The position numbers were made by a program, and so were the translations under genes. A stretch of 64,000 nt of DNA. Origin: Streptomyces cavernae. Its GTDB lineage: Bacteria; Actinomycetota; Actinomycetes; Streptomycetales; Streptomycetaceae. The stretch covers positions 219,262-283,261 of the forward strand of contig NZ_ML137708.1 of NCBI RefSeq assembly GCF_004023625.1. Direction: 5' to 3'. The notes under the pieces are model-generated. The model saw only the letters and a list, made by a program, of their open reading frames with translations, was not told the DNA's origin and ran no database searches. This document shows, one piece after another, positions 16,988-25,140 of this stretch; the first letter of the stretch is position 1; each line of letters opens with the position of its first letter.

Positions 16988-17673
16988 GTGCGGGCTCCTT
17001 GCTCGGTGGAGTGGGAACGCGCATCGGCCAGGTAGTTGTAGGCGGAGGCGCGGGAGATGCCGAGGCGGCGGGCGACCTGTACGGCCGCACCGCGCACGGC
17101 GAAGACACCGCGTCGGTCGAGGCCTTGGAAGAGCTCCAGGCGTTCCGCGCGGGTGAGTTCGGACCAGGGCTTGTTCTGCCGCTGCCGGTGATCGTCGAGG
17201 ATCGCGTCCACGACGGAGTCGATGTCGTCGCCGAAGGTCGTTACGGGCACCCCGGCGGGGCTCGCGGCGCCGGCCAACTCGCCGATCAGCGCGTGCGCTT
17301 GATGGACGGCGGTGATGTCGACGTTGACGCACAGCGCTCCGAAGACGGTGCCCGCGCCGTCACGCAGGAGCATCGTGGAGGATTTGACCAGCTTCCCGGA
17401 CTGCGTCCGGGTGATGTAGTTGAGCTCGTCCTCCGCCTCGTCGCCACGGGCGAGCATGCTCATGCCGATCTCGCTCATCGCTCCGCCGGCACTGCGGCCG
17501 GTGACCGATCCGGCGACGGCGACCACGGACCGCTCGGGGCGGCGGTAGTCATGGATCACGACCTCGCAGAACGAGCCCAGGGTCGCGGCGAGCCCCTCGG
17601 CGACCGGCACGAGGGCGGCGATGATCGCGTCCTGCTCGGCACCGCGCCCAGCCGGTTGCTGTCCGTCCGTCAT
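16984..17673 (-). CDS. YheO/DauR-like transcriptional regulator (PAS-like plus HTH)
   Basis: The product is 229 residues. I chose the ATG at 17671-17673, preceded by GTGGAG; a longer frame to 17775 would run through the promoter palindrome. The N-terminal part (about 15-130) matches the YheO-like PAS sensor, with FCEVVIHDYRRPERSVVAVAG, and the C-terminus is a helix-turn-helix with ARRLGISRASAYNYLADAR. Relatives such as DauR control D-amino-acid or hydroxy-amino-acid catabolism. It is the first gene of an operon with the dehydratase and probably regulates it in response to the substrate. Confidence 0.85.
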   Translation of the reverse strand: MTDGQQPAGRGAEQDAIIAALVPVAEGLAATLGSFCEVVIHDYRRPERSVVAVAGSVTGRSAGGAMSEIGMSMLARGDEAEDELNYITRTQSGKLVKSSTMLLRDGAGTVFGALCVNVDITAVHQAHALIGELAGAASPAGVPVTTFGDDIDSVVDAILDDHRQRQNKPWSELTRAERLELFQGLDRRGVFAVRGAAVQVARRLGISRASAYNYLADARSHSTEQGART

Positions 17674-17757
17674 CAGCTCCACGCCCTCGATCTTTCCGCC
17701 ATCAGCCCTCGCCCCGATCGCTGCCCGGGGCGCCCCGGTTGGACACACAGTACATCG

Positions 17758-17776
17758 ATTGGACTCCCAGTCCAAT
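17758..17776. promoter_or_regulatory. Palindrome upstream of the YheO-like regulator (candidate operator)
   Basis: ATTGGACT-CCC-AGTCCAAT has perfect 8-bp arms with a 3-bp centre. It is 85 bp upstream of the regulator ATG, and a further TTGGACA half-site lies about 20 bp away at 17739-17745. Autoregulation by the YheO-like protein is the simplest reading. Confidence 0.6.
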
Positions 17777-17942
17777 GGTCATGGTGTCCCACGGCGGGCA
17801 TTCCTCGCAGTTCACAGCATTGACACGTGGCCAAAAACCGCTGAGAACCTGTGGGTTGACCATCGGATCGGCCGTGCGAACCCGACGCTGCGTCTAGGTT
17901 GGGATCCGTTCACTGCACAACGATCCCCAGGAGGCATCACCC

Positions 17943-18764
17943 GTGTCGGACCACGCATCCCAGCCCGTCTCCGCCGACGAGATACGCGCCCGGATCGACA
18001 CGACCAAGCCGCACTCGGCGCGTTTCTGGAACTACTTCGTCGGCGGCAAGGACAACTACCAGGTCGACCAGGAGATCGGCGACCAGATCAAGCAGATCTT
18101 CCCCGGTCTCGTCGACGTTGCGCTGACGAGTCGTCACTTTCTTGGCCGCGCCGTCCACTTCCTGGCCGGGGAGCAGGGCATCCGGCAGTTCCTCGACGTC
18201 GGTACGGGGCTGCCGACCGCGAACAACACCCACGAGGTGGCCCAGCGCGTCGCGCCCGACTCGAAGATCGTGTACGTCGACAACGACCCCTTGGTGCTGG
18301 CACACGCCCGCGCGCTGCTGACCAGCACACCCGAGGGCAGGACCGCGTATCTCGACGCCGATCTGTACGAGCCGGAGGCCGTCGTCAAGGCCGCGTCGGC
18401 CACGCTGGACCTGTCCCGGCCGGTCGCCCTGATGATCCTCAACACCCTGGGCCACGTCGAGGACTACGAGCGGGCGCGTTCGCTGGTGGGGCGGTTGATG
18501 GCCGGTCTTCCGTCGGGCAGCTTTCTGGTGATCAGCGACAGCACCTCCACCAGCGAGGGCATGATCGCCGCGTCGGAGGCGTACAACGCGAGCGGGGCCG
18601 TGCCGTACTACGTGCGCAGTATCGACGAGATCGGCGGGTTCTTCGACGGACTCGAACTCGTCGAACCGGGCATCGCCCAGGTCACCAAATGGCGGCCCGA
18701 ACCCGGCTATTCGGAGAAGGAGTTGGCCGTCGACGCGTACTGCGCGGTCGGCCGCAAGCCGTAG
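17943..18764 (+). CDS. SAM-dependent methyltransferase (Methyltransf_19/DUF574 family), second copy
   Basis: The product is 273 residues, starting at GTG 17943 behind CAGGAGG. It shows the same motifs as the copy at 15092-15901: PHSARFWNYFVGGKDNYQVDQ, FLDVGTGLPT and VYVDNDPLVL. The two differ widely elsewhere, so they are diverged paralogues rather than a recent duplication. It is divergent from the YheO-dehydratase operon. No substrate can be assigned. Confidence 0.9.
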   Translation: MSDHASQPVSADEIRARIDTTKPHSARFWNYFVGGKDNYQVDQEIGDQIKQIFPGLVDVALTSRHFLGRAVHFLAGEQGIRQFLDVGTGLPTANNTHEVAQRVAPDSKIVYVDNDPLVLAHARALLTSTPEGRTAYLDADLYEPEAVVKAASATLDLSRPVALMILNTLGHVEDYERARSLVGRLMAGLPSGSFLVISDSTSTSEGMIAASEAYNASGAVPYYVRSIDEIGGFFDGLELVEPGIAQVTKWRPEPGYSEKELAVDAYCAVGRKP

Positions 18765-18930
18765 GCCGGCCAGTCGGTCCCAGCCCCTCGCGGGGACTCC
18801 ACCACGTCCACAGCCTGAGACAGCGTGAGATCGCGGCTTCCCGCGGATGCCGCGGCCTCGCGCACCCCGTAGACTCAGCGAGCGCTTCCGGACCGGGAGT
18901 GACGTCCCGTGCGGGAAGGACTGGCTGAGC

Positions 18931-19152
18931 GTGTCTCAGGATGCTCTGATCTACAACCAGCTCATTGCGGAGCGTGGTGACATTCCGGCTCAGGTGCGCC
19001 GCGAAGCCGAGCAGACGCTGCGGGAGTTGGACCAGGTGATGCGGCGGCCGGGTCTGTCGGCTCCCGGATTCTTCGAGCCGGCCCGGCCGGCGAGCCAGTC
19101 GCCGTTGTCCCGGCCGGCGCTCGGCCCGGGGCAGCCTCCGCGCTACCCCTGA
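18931..19152 (+). CDS. Small hypothetical protein
   Basis: The product is 73 residues from GTG 18931, with GGAAGGA about 9 nt upstream. The N-terminal half is helical and charged (SQDALIYNQLIAERGDIPAQVRREAEQTLREL), and the C-terminal half is Pro/Ser-rich and disordered. I recognise no domain. Codon bias and the ribosome site support expression. A longer frame begins at 18847 but would need a start without a ribosome site. Confidence 0.55.
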   Translation: MSQDALIYNQLIAERGDIPAQVRREAEQTLRELDQVMRRPGLSAPGFFEPARPASQSPLSRPALGPGQPPRYP

Positions 19153-19588
19153 CCGTGACCGGGTGCCCCGTCACTCCATGGCCAGTGCCCTTGATCGCCG
19201 ATCTCAATCGGTGACCGTCCTTCGGGAATCGGTGATCGGGAATCGGTGATCGATGACGGTGGGTCAAATTCATATCCTCACAGGGCGTCCGGACCACTTC
19301 CGGCCACCGGTACTCGGCCTCGACACGGCGGACGGCCGCGCGGGTCCGTGCGGAGACACCCCTGATCCGGCGGACGGGTACACCTCTCGGAAGCCGCCGA
19401 CGCTCGGCTCGGACGGCGTTCGGGCGCCTATGCGGCATCTCCCATTCTGATCGTCGCCATGCGCGCGTCCTCGCACGACACATCACACTCGGGGCGCGCA
19501 TTTTCCCGACCGGCGCACGTCTTCCCCCTCGCGTCACACTGTGCTTGCCTGGGGGACCGTTTCGGCTGACTGGACCGGGAGTTGGGGC
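19153..19588. other. Intergenic stretch with a 14-bp perfect tandem repeat
   Basis: No credible gene is present. GGGAATCGGTGATC occurs twice in tandem at 19224-19237 and 19238-19251, followed by a partial unit. The remainder should contain the promoter of the SGNH lipoprotein gene. Confidence 0.55.
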
Positions 19589-20506
19589 ATGCGCAGACCG
19601 TGCACGGCGCGCAGAACGCGGTTGGTCGGAGTGGTGACGCTGGCCTCCGTGCTGCTGCTCGGTGCCTGCGGGGATCCGGACTCCGGCCCAGGGGCAGCGC
19701 CGCCTCCCGCCCCTTCCATGTCCCGGGCCCCGACCACCCATCAGCAGGCGCCCGCCTCACCCCGGGCTCCGGCCGGGGAACCCACCGTGCTCTATCTCGG
19801 CGACTCGCTCGCGATGGAGAGCCAGAAGGTGCTCGGGCAGTTACTGCGCGACGAGTTGAAGGCGCGCTACACCGGAGCGCCGTACTCGGGCACGACGCTC
19901 TGCGACTATCTGGAGGGCACCGGCGTCGACTCGCTCGTCCCGCCCGATGACAAGGCCGCGGCGCTGGTGCGCCGGCTCAGGCCCGACGTCGTGGTGCTGC
20001 AGTTCTGGGGGAACGCCTGGGACTACACGCCCTGCATGGACGGCATCACCTACGGCAAGCGGCGCGACGAGTACTTCGCCCGCTACACCTCCGACGCCCG
20101 GAAGCTGACCGAACAGATCGAGGGGGCCGGAGCCGGGAAGGTCATGTGGGTGCTGCAGGGGCCGGACCCGATGACGCCGGACCGGGTACGCCGGGTGAAC
20201 CGGATCTACGAGAAGCAGGCCGCCGCCTCGGACGGCCTGCTCGCGGACGCCGGCAAGGCGGTGAGCCCGGCCGGCGCACGCTACACCTGGGCCCAGTACC
20301 TGCCGTGCACCGCGTACGAGCGCGAGCACCCGGACTACTGCACACAGCCGGGCAACGGCCGCACCGCGCTCCACCGCGACGACGACTATCTGCACTTCTG
20401 TCTGGCGCCGACGACATCGAAGCCCAAGCCGTGCCCGGTCCGCTCCCCCGGCATCGTGCGCATGGCCCGGGTGATCACCGACGCGATCGGCGCCCGACTG
20501 AGCTGA
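19589..20506 (+). CDS. SGNH/GDSL-type hydrolase lipoprotein with a TTA codon
   Basis: The product is 305 residues from ATG 19589, with GGAG upstream. The lipoprotein signal ends in LLLGAC, followed by a Pro/Ala-rich linker. The hydrolase core starts at VLYLGDSLAMES (SGNH block I, with the nucleophile Ser). The conserved asparagine block reads FWGNAWDY, and a C-terminal Asp/His region contains DDDYLHF. It should act outside the membrane as an esterase or acetyl-group enzyme. The codon at 19841-19843 is TTA (Leu), making translation dependent on bldA tRNA. A second SGNH lipoprotein lies at 42523-43344. Confidence 0.85.
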   Translation: MRRPCTARRTRLVGVVTLASVLLLGACGDPDSGPGAAPPPAPSMSRAPTTHQQAPASPRAPAGEPTVLYLGDSLAMESQKVLGQLLRDELKARYTGAPYSGTTLCDYLEGTGVDSLVPPDDKAAALVRRLRPDVVVLQFWGNAWDYTPCMDGITYGKRRDEYFARYTSDARKLTEQIEGAGAGKVMWVLQGPDPMTPDRVRRVNRIYEKQAAASDGLLADAGKAVSPAGARYTWAQYLPCTAYEREHPDYCTQPGNGRTALHRDDDYLHFCLAPTTSKPKPCPVRSPGIVRMARVITDAIGARLS

Positions 20507-20724
20507 TCGGCGAGGGCCGCCCGGACGGCAGTACGGCCAACCCCGTGGTGCGCCCACTCGACGGTTCGCCCCTCGAACGACCGTCAACTCCGGGGCGCCC
20601 GAACGGCGCACGGGCCGGACCCCGGGGCCGCTGTTCGGAGGTTTCCGCGGCGAAGGGCGGACCCGAGCCGTCGGTTGGACACCCGGGTCCCCCCGGCCCG
20701 GCATCGGCGAGGCATCATCGGGGC

Positions 20725-21495
20725 ATGCCCACGACCGCATCCGGCTCCGACCCGAGGCCGACCCCTGCCCCGCCCGCACACGGCGGCCAGTCGGCCCCGT
20801 CGTCCGCCTCCGGCGGCGAAGGGCCGATCCGGGTGCTCCTCGCCGACGACCAGGACATGGTCCGCACCGGCTCCCGTTTCTTCCTCGACGCCCAGCCGGA
20901 CATCACCGTGGTCGCGGAGGCCGCGGACGGTGAGCAGGCGGTGGCGCTGGCCCGTAGGCTGCGCCCCGACGTCTGTCTCCTGGACATCCGGATGCCGGCC
21001 CTGGACGGACTGGAGGCGACCCGGCAGCTGGCCGGTCCGGGCGTCGCGGACCCCCTGCGGGTGGTCGTGGTGACCACGTTCGACCTGGACGAGTACGTGT
21101 ACGGGGCACTGCGCGGCGGCGCGTGCGGCTTCCTCCTGAAGGACGCCGGGCCCACCCTCCTGGTGGAGGCGGTCCGCGCGGCGGCCCGGGGCGACTCGCT
21201 CATCTCGCCCTCGGTGACGGTCCGCCTCCTCGGACAGCTCACGGAGCAGCAGTCCACACCCGCCCATCCCCCCGCCACGTACCCCGCGGAGCTCCTCACC
21301 GACCGGGAGCTGGACGTCGTCCGTCTGGTCGCGACCGGCCGCACCAACCAGGAGATCGCCGCCGAACTCTTCGTGTCCCTCTTCACGGTCCAGACCCACC
21401 TGGCGAGCGTCCAGCTGAAACTGAACGCCCGCAACCGGGTGAAGATCGCTGCCTGGGCCTGGGAGACGGGCCAGGTGCAGCAGGACAGGCCCTAG
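20725..21495 (+). CDS. Orphan NarL/FixJ-type response regulator
   Basis: The product is 256 residues. A Pro/Ala/Ser-rich leader of about 35 residues precedes the receiver domain, which has the acidic pair in LADDQDMV, the phospho-acceptor Asp87 in CLLDIRMP, and VTTFD. The LuxR-type HTH is at about 190-245: LTDRELDVVRLVATGRTNQEIAAELF. The family is normally encoded next to a histidine kinase, but none flanks this gene, which lies between an SGNH lipoprotein and a solitary IS605-type end. It may be an orphan left after rearrangement, or may pair with a distant kinase. The ATG at 20725 has only a weak ribosome site. Confidence 0.85.
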   Translation: MPTTASGSDPRPTPAPPAHGGQSAPSSASGGEGPIRVLLADDQDMVRTGSRFFLDAQPDITVVAEAADGEQAVALARRLRPDVCLLDIRMPALDGLEATRQLAGPGVADPLRVVVVTTFDLDEYVYGALRGGACGFLLKDAGPTLLVEAVRAAARGDSLISPSVTVRLLGQLTEQQSTPAHPPATYPAELLTDRELDVVRLVATGRTNQEIAAELFVSLFTVQTHLASVQLKLNARNRVKIAAWAWETGQVQQDRP

Positions 21496-21500
21496 AACGT

Positions 21501-21613
21501 AAGACCGGCTCTCGCAAGAGAGCGGGCGAGGGCCTGTGAAGCAGGAACCCAAGGTCGCACCGCGCAGCGGTGCGGACCGGAATCGCCTGCGTTCACGCAG
21601 GCGAGGGCGTCAA
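21501..21613 (+). mobile_element. Solitary IS200/IS605-family right end, omega-RNA-like scaffold
   Basis: Three perfect hairpins lie in series: GCTCTC-GCAA-GAGAGC (21508-21523), GCACCGC-GCA-GCGGTGC (21557-21573) with outer GGTC/GACC pairing, and CGCCTGCG-TTCA-CGCAGGCG (21584-21603). They are joined by the motif TGAAGCAGGAACCC (21537-21550). That motif and the final hairpin followed by GTCAA are characteristic of the 3' end of IS605-type tnpB genes in actinobacteria, where the DNA encodes both the end of TnpB (VKQEP in this frame) and the guide-RNA scaffold. No tnpA, tnpB body or left end is visible, so this is a remnant or a detached RNA. It starts 5 bp after the response-regulator stop. Its GTCAA end contains the beta-galactosidase stop codon. 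Confidence 0.7.
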
Positions 21614-23661
21614 TCCTCGAACACCCTCACGTCCCAAGGCCCCAACCGGACGTCGTCCGCGCAGGGCTCCCCGGAGAGGACGTCCCGGGCCGGGCCGGGA
21701 AGAGTCACCGTGACCGGGTTCCACGACCAGTTGTGGAGGAAGCGGACCCGGCGGCCGTTCTTCGCCGTTGCCGTGGTGGACGTGACGCTCGGTTGGTTCG
21801 GGCGCCAAGGGCCCTCCGGGCACGCCCAGTCGAAGAGGACCCGGGCCAGGGTCTGGTCGGGGACGGTGCCGACGTGGGTGATGCGGCCCGCGCCGTGGCG
21901 ATGGGTGGTGACGGCGGGCCAGCGGCCGAAGTGCGGATGTTCGTAGCGCACCAACTCCTCGGCGCCCCGCGGTTGGAGACCGTCCGCCCAGTGCAGGGCG
22001 CAGGTCTTCGCCGGCAGCGGGAAGGCGTCCGTGCCGCGCACCATCAAGGGCTTGTCCAGGTTGCTGAACTCGTCGTACGTCACCCCGGCCGCCTGCGCCA
22101 GCCGCGCCGGCTGTGCGTCCGTACGGGCCCTCGCCTCGGAGTCGGCGTAGGCCGTGCGAGGACCCACCACCAGGTGTCCACCCGCCTCCGCGTAGGCGAG
22201 CAGCCGGTCGAGGGTCTCGTCTTCCGCCGCGTAGAAGGCGGGAGCCACCAGCACCGGAGGCAGTTCGACGTCCGGCAGCTGCCCCGGGTGGACGAGCCGT
22301 GACTGCAGGCCGGCGTCGAAGGCGCCGCGGTAGAAGGCCTCGAAGATCGTCTGGTACGAGCGGTGGTCCGGCCCGCCGTCCGCGGTGGCCAGCGCCGGCT
22401 GGCCCTGCAGCGCCCACTTGCTCGGGTTGGAGTAGAGGAAGGCCACGTCGGCGTCCGGGGTGAGCGAGGACACCAGATCGCCGGCCGTCGCCAACTCCGC
22501 GCCGAGCGCCGCCAGTTCGCGATAAACCCGGCCCGGCCTGCCGTTGTGGGGCAGGACTCCGCCCCAGTAGGTCTCGGCACCGAAGTGCAGGGTGTGCCAG
22601 TGCCAGTACTCGATCATCGACGCCCCGCGGGAGATCAACGCCCAGGCGGCCTGCCGCCATTGGCCGTCGTAGGCGGGCCGGTTCTGCCACGGGTAGCCGA
22701 TCGCCTGGGCGTTGGTCTCCGTCACCAGGAACGGCTCCTGACGCGAGGAGTACATGCGGTCGGCGCTCTGGTACAGCGCCCAGGTCCCGCTGGTCGTCCA
22801 GTTCTGCGGAACCTGCCCGGAGTCGGGGTGGGCGAGGCCGTCCTGCATCGCGTAGTAGGGGTTGCCCGCGGTGACGTCGAGTCGCTCGGTCAGCCGGTCG
22901 TCCTCGACGGCGGGCCGGTCGTAGGAGATGCAGGTCGTGACGAACTGGTCGGGGCGGGCGTACTCGCGCACGATGTCGGCCTGCCAGCCGATGAACTCGG
23001 TGGTGAGTCGGGCCTGGAAGCGGCGCCAGGCGAGGTCGTACTGGGGCTGGGCGTTGTTGTCGGGCGTCCACAGATCGGCCCAGGTCGACAGCCGGTGCGA
23101 CCAGTAGACCAGGCCCCATTCGCGGTTGAGGGTCTCCACGTCGCCGTACCGCTCGCGCAGTTCGTCGGTGAAGCGCTGGAACACGCCGTGGTTGTGGAGG
23201 AGTTCGTTGCCCGGCTCGTTGTCGACCTGGAAGCCGATGACCGCCGGGTGGGAGGCGTACCTGCCGACGATCTTCCGGATGACCCGCTCGGCGTGGAAGC
23301 GGAAGGCGGGGTGCGTGAAGTCGACCTCCTGACGGGCACCCCAGCCGATACGGCGTCCGGTCTCACGCTCGCCCGCGATCTCCGGGTACAGCCGGGCCAG
23401 CCACGGCGGCACGGCGTACGTCGGGGTCCCGAGGACCACGGAGATCCCGCGCTCGTGCGCGCCGTCGAGGACGGGCCGAAGCCAGTCCAGGTCGAAGCGG
23501 CCGTTCTCCGGCTCCCAGGTCGACCAGACGGACTCCCCGACCCGGATGACGGTGAACCGGGCCTCGGCCATCTGGTCGAGGTCGTCCTTCAGCCTCTCGT
23601 ACGGTTGGTACTCGTGGTAGTACGCGGCTCCGAACAGCACCCGGCCGGGCAGCTGGAACAT
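21610..23661 (-). CDS. GH42 beta-galactosidase
   Basis: The product is 683 residues, the usual length for glycoside hydrolase family 42. The barrel carries the acid/base Glu in GFQVDNEPGNE (about residue 150) and the nucleophile Glu in LVTETNAQ (about 315). Trimerisation and C-terminal beta domains follow. There is no signal peptide, so it is cytoplasmic and hydrolyses imported beta-galactosides. The start at 23659-23661 follows AAGGAG. It lies downstream of a LacI regulator and of a lipoprotein signal-peptide remnant, so the locus probably once encoded a galactoside ABC importer. Its stop codon falls in the end of the IS605-type element. Confidence 0.93.
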   Translation of the reverse strand: MFQLPGRVLFGAAYYHEYQPYERLKDDLDQMAEARFTVIRVGESVWSTWEPENGRFDLDWLRPVLDGAHERGISVVLGTPTYAVPPWLARLYPEIAGERETGRRIGWGARQEVDFTHPAFRFHAERVIRKIVGRYASHPAVIGFQVDNEPGNELLHNHGVFQRFTDELRERYGDVETLNREWGLVYWSHRLSTWADLWTPDNNAQPQYDLAWRRFQARLTTEFIGWQADIVREYARPDQFVTTCISYDRPAVEDDRLTERLDVTAGNPYYAMQDGLAHPDSGQVPQNWTTSGTWALYQSADRMYSSRQEPFLVTETNAQAIGYPWQNRPAYDGQWRQAAWALISRGASMIEYWHWHTLHFGAETYWGGVLPHNGRPGRVYRELAALGAELATAGDLVSSLTPDADVAFLYSNPSKWALQGQPALATADGGPDHRSYQTIFEAFYRGAFDAGLQSRLVHPGQLPDVELPPVLVAPAFYAAEDETLDRLLAYAEAGGHLVVGPRTAYADSEARARTDAQPARLAQAAGVTYDEFSNLDKPLMVRGTDAFPLPAKTCALHWADGLQPRGAEELVRYEHPHFGRWPAVTTHRHGAGRITHVGTVPDQTLARVLFDWACPEGPWRPNQPSVTSTTATAKNGRRVRFLHNWSWNPVTVTLPGPARDVLSGEPCADDVRLGPWDVRVFED

Positions 23662-23704
23662 GCTTCTCCTTCATATGAGTTGACGTATAGGGGATCGGTG
23701 GGGG

Positions 23705-23824
23705 TCAGTTGCCCCGGCCGCAGGCGGCGAGTGCCGCGGCGGAGCCGAGGCCGAGTGCACCGCGCAGCACGGTGCGGCGCGATAGGGGTGGCGAGGTGCG
23801 GGGGCGTGGCTGGGGAGGTGACAC
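23705..23824 (-). pseudogene. Signal-peptide-only remnant of a sugar-binding lipoprotein
   Basis: A 39-codon frame starts at GTG 23822-23824, 6 nt after a GAGGAG ribosome site. It encodes SRRTVLRG (twin-arginine), a hydrophobic stretch, the lipobox LAAC, then only GRGN and a stop. This is the export signal typical of extracellular substrate-binding proteins of sugar ABC transporters, cut off just after the lipidated Cys. Its place between lacI-type and beta-galactosidase genes is where such a transporter would sit. I infer deletion of the binding-protein body and permeases. A surviving tiny lipopeptide is possible because the ribosome site is intact. Confidence 0.6.
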
Positions 23825-23931
23825 ACGTGACTCCTCACGCGGTGCGGCTACGGACACGCGTGCGACGGCCGCCCGGCGGCGCACGCGGACAGGGCGGAAC
23901 GGCCCGGACCGGTGCCCGGTCCGTCCGCCGC

Positions 23932-24046
23932 GGGTTCAGCGGGTGATGGGCAGGGGGTTCAGCGGGTGGATGGCCATGGCTTCCGCGGGTCGTTGGCCGT
24001 GGGTTCAGCGGGTGGATGGCCGTGGGTTCAGCGGGTGGTTGGCCGT
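23932..24046. repeat. 23-bp tandem repeat derived from the 3' end of the LacI gene
   Basis: Units of GGGTTCAGCGGGTGGATGGCCGT lie at 24001-24023 and 24024-24046 (two changes at most), with degenerate copies at about 23932 and 23956. The last unit includes the stop codon and final codons of the LacI gene (24028 onward), so successive copies repeat the end of that gene beyond its stop. Confidence 0.75.
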
Positions 24047-25041
24047 GGGGCCGCCGTGGAGCTTCGTACGGTCAACTCGACGGCGGGGCCCGCGGATTCG
24101 GCCGGGTGCGGTCTGTCCTCGATCATGGAGAGCAGGACGTCCACGGCACGGGTGGCGACGGCCGCGAAGTCCTGTCGGACGGTGGTCAGCGGTGGGGTGA
24201 GGTAGGCGGCGGCGGGGATGTCGTCGAAGCCGACGACACTGACGTCGTCCGGGACCCGGCGTCCGGCCTCGGTGAAGGCGCGCAGCACACCGATCGCCAT
24301 CTCGTCGTTGGCGACGAACACGGCGGTGGCCTCCCGCTCCCGGGCCAGGCGTTGTCCCGCTCGGTAGCCGGCGGCCGGGGTCCAGTCGCCCTCCGGCGGC
24401 AGCGGCGGTTCGGGAGCGCCGGCCGCGGCCAGGGCCTCGCGCCAGCCGCGCACGCGGTCACGGGCGGTCCACCAGTCCTGCGGGCCGGGGACGTGCCAGA
24501 CGGTCCGGTGGCCCAGCCCGAGCAGGTGCTCGGTGGCGGTGCGGGCGGCGGCGACGCTGTCGGCGCAGACCACGGCGCTGGGAGCGCCGGCCGGTTCCAC
24601 GCCCTCGCCCATGCTCACCACCGGCACGTCCGCCGTGACGCTGAGCGGGGTGCCGTCGTCGATGGGTTCGGACAGGACGATGCCGTCGACGCCCTGTTCC
24701 AGGAGTGACTCCACGGCCGCCGCGACCCCGCCGTTCTGCCCGTCGAGGGTGCTGGCCAGGGCGAAGGAGTAGCCGACCCGCTGCATCGCCCGCTCCAAGG
24801 CGATGAGCAGGGTGGCGGGACCGTAGAGCGCGGAGCCCAGCGAGACCACGCCGATGCGCCGGTAGCGGCCCATCAGCAGGGCACGGGCCGCGTTGTTGGG
24901 CCGGTAGTCCAGCTCACGGATCACCCGCAGGACACGGTCCCGGACGTCGGCACTGACGTGCGGTTCACCGTTGACGACCCGGGAGACCGTCTTCTGCGAC
25001 ACCCCGGCAGCGCGGGCGACCTGCGTCATGGTGGTCGGCAT
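24028..25041 (-). CDS. LacI-family transcriptional regulator
   Basis: The product is 337 residues. The N-terminal HTH is MTQVARAAGVSQKTVSRVVNG with the hinge NNAARAL. The sugar-binding periplasmic-type domain follows, including VVCADSVAAART and FVANDEMAIGVLRAF. The start at 25039-25041 follows GGAAGAAG. Two identical palindromes upstream (25097-25110 and 25141-25154) are its likely operators, so it probably represses itself and the downstream beta-galactosidase until a galactoside binds. Confidence 0.92.
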   Translation of the reverse strand: MPTTMTQVARAAGVSQKTVSRVVNGEPHVSADVRDRVLRVIRELDYRPNNAARALLMGRYRRIGVVSLGSALYGPATLLIALERAMQRVGYSFALASTLDGQNGGVAAAVESLLEQGVDGIVLSEPIDDGTPLSVTADVPVVSMGEGVEPAGAPSAVVCADSVAAARTATEHLLGLGHRTVWHVPGPQDWWTARDRVRGWREALAAAGAPEPPLPPEGDWTPAAGYRAGQRLAREREATAVFVANDEMAIGVLRAFTEAGRRVPDDVSVVGFDDIPAAAYLTPPLTTVRQDFAAVATRAVDVLLSMIEDRPHPAESAGPAVELTVRSSTAAPRPTTR

Positions 25042-25096
25042 GGCTTCTTCCGGTCCGGTGGGGCGACTCTGCGACAGCTTCTTGGGTCTTGGCCTT

Positions 25097-25110
25097 TGAC
25101 TACGTAGTCA
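25097..25110. promoter_or_regulatory. LacI operator, proximal site
   Basis: TGACTACGTAGTCA is a perfect 14-bp palindrome, extended to 16 bp by flanking T and A (25096-25111). It is 55 bp upstream of the LacI gene start. An identical copy lies 44 bp away. Confidence 0.8.
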
Positions 25111-25140
25111 ACGTGCCCCGCAAGGGTGCGAGGGTCGCGT

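Noticed and set aside
21501..21613. A tRNA or ordinary terminator at the three hairpins
   Set aside because: No cloverleaf, anticodon or CCA end fits. The TGAAGCAGGAACCC motif and GTCAA end fit an IS605-type right end better, although terminator use remains possible.
23932..24046. CRISPR-like repeats
   Set aside because: The units are directly adjacent with no spacers and derive from the end of the LacI gene.
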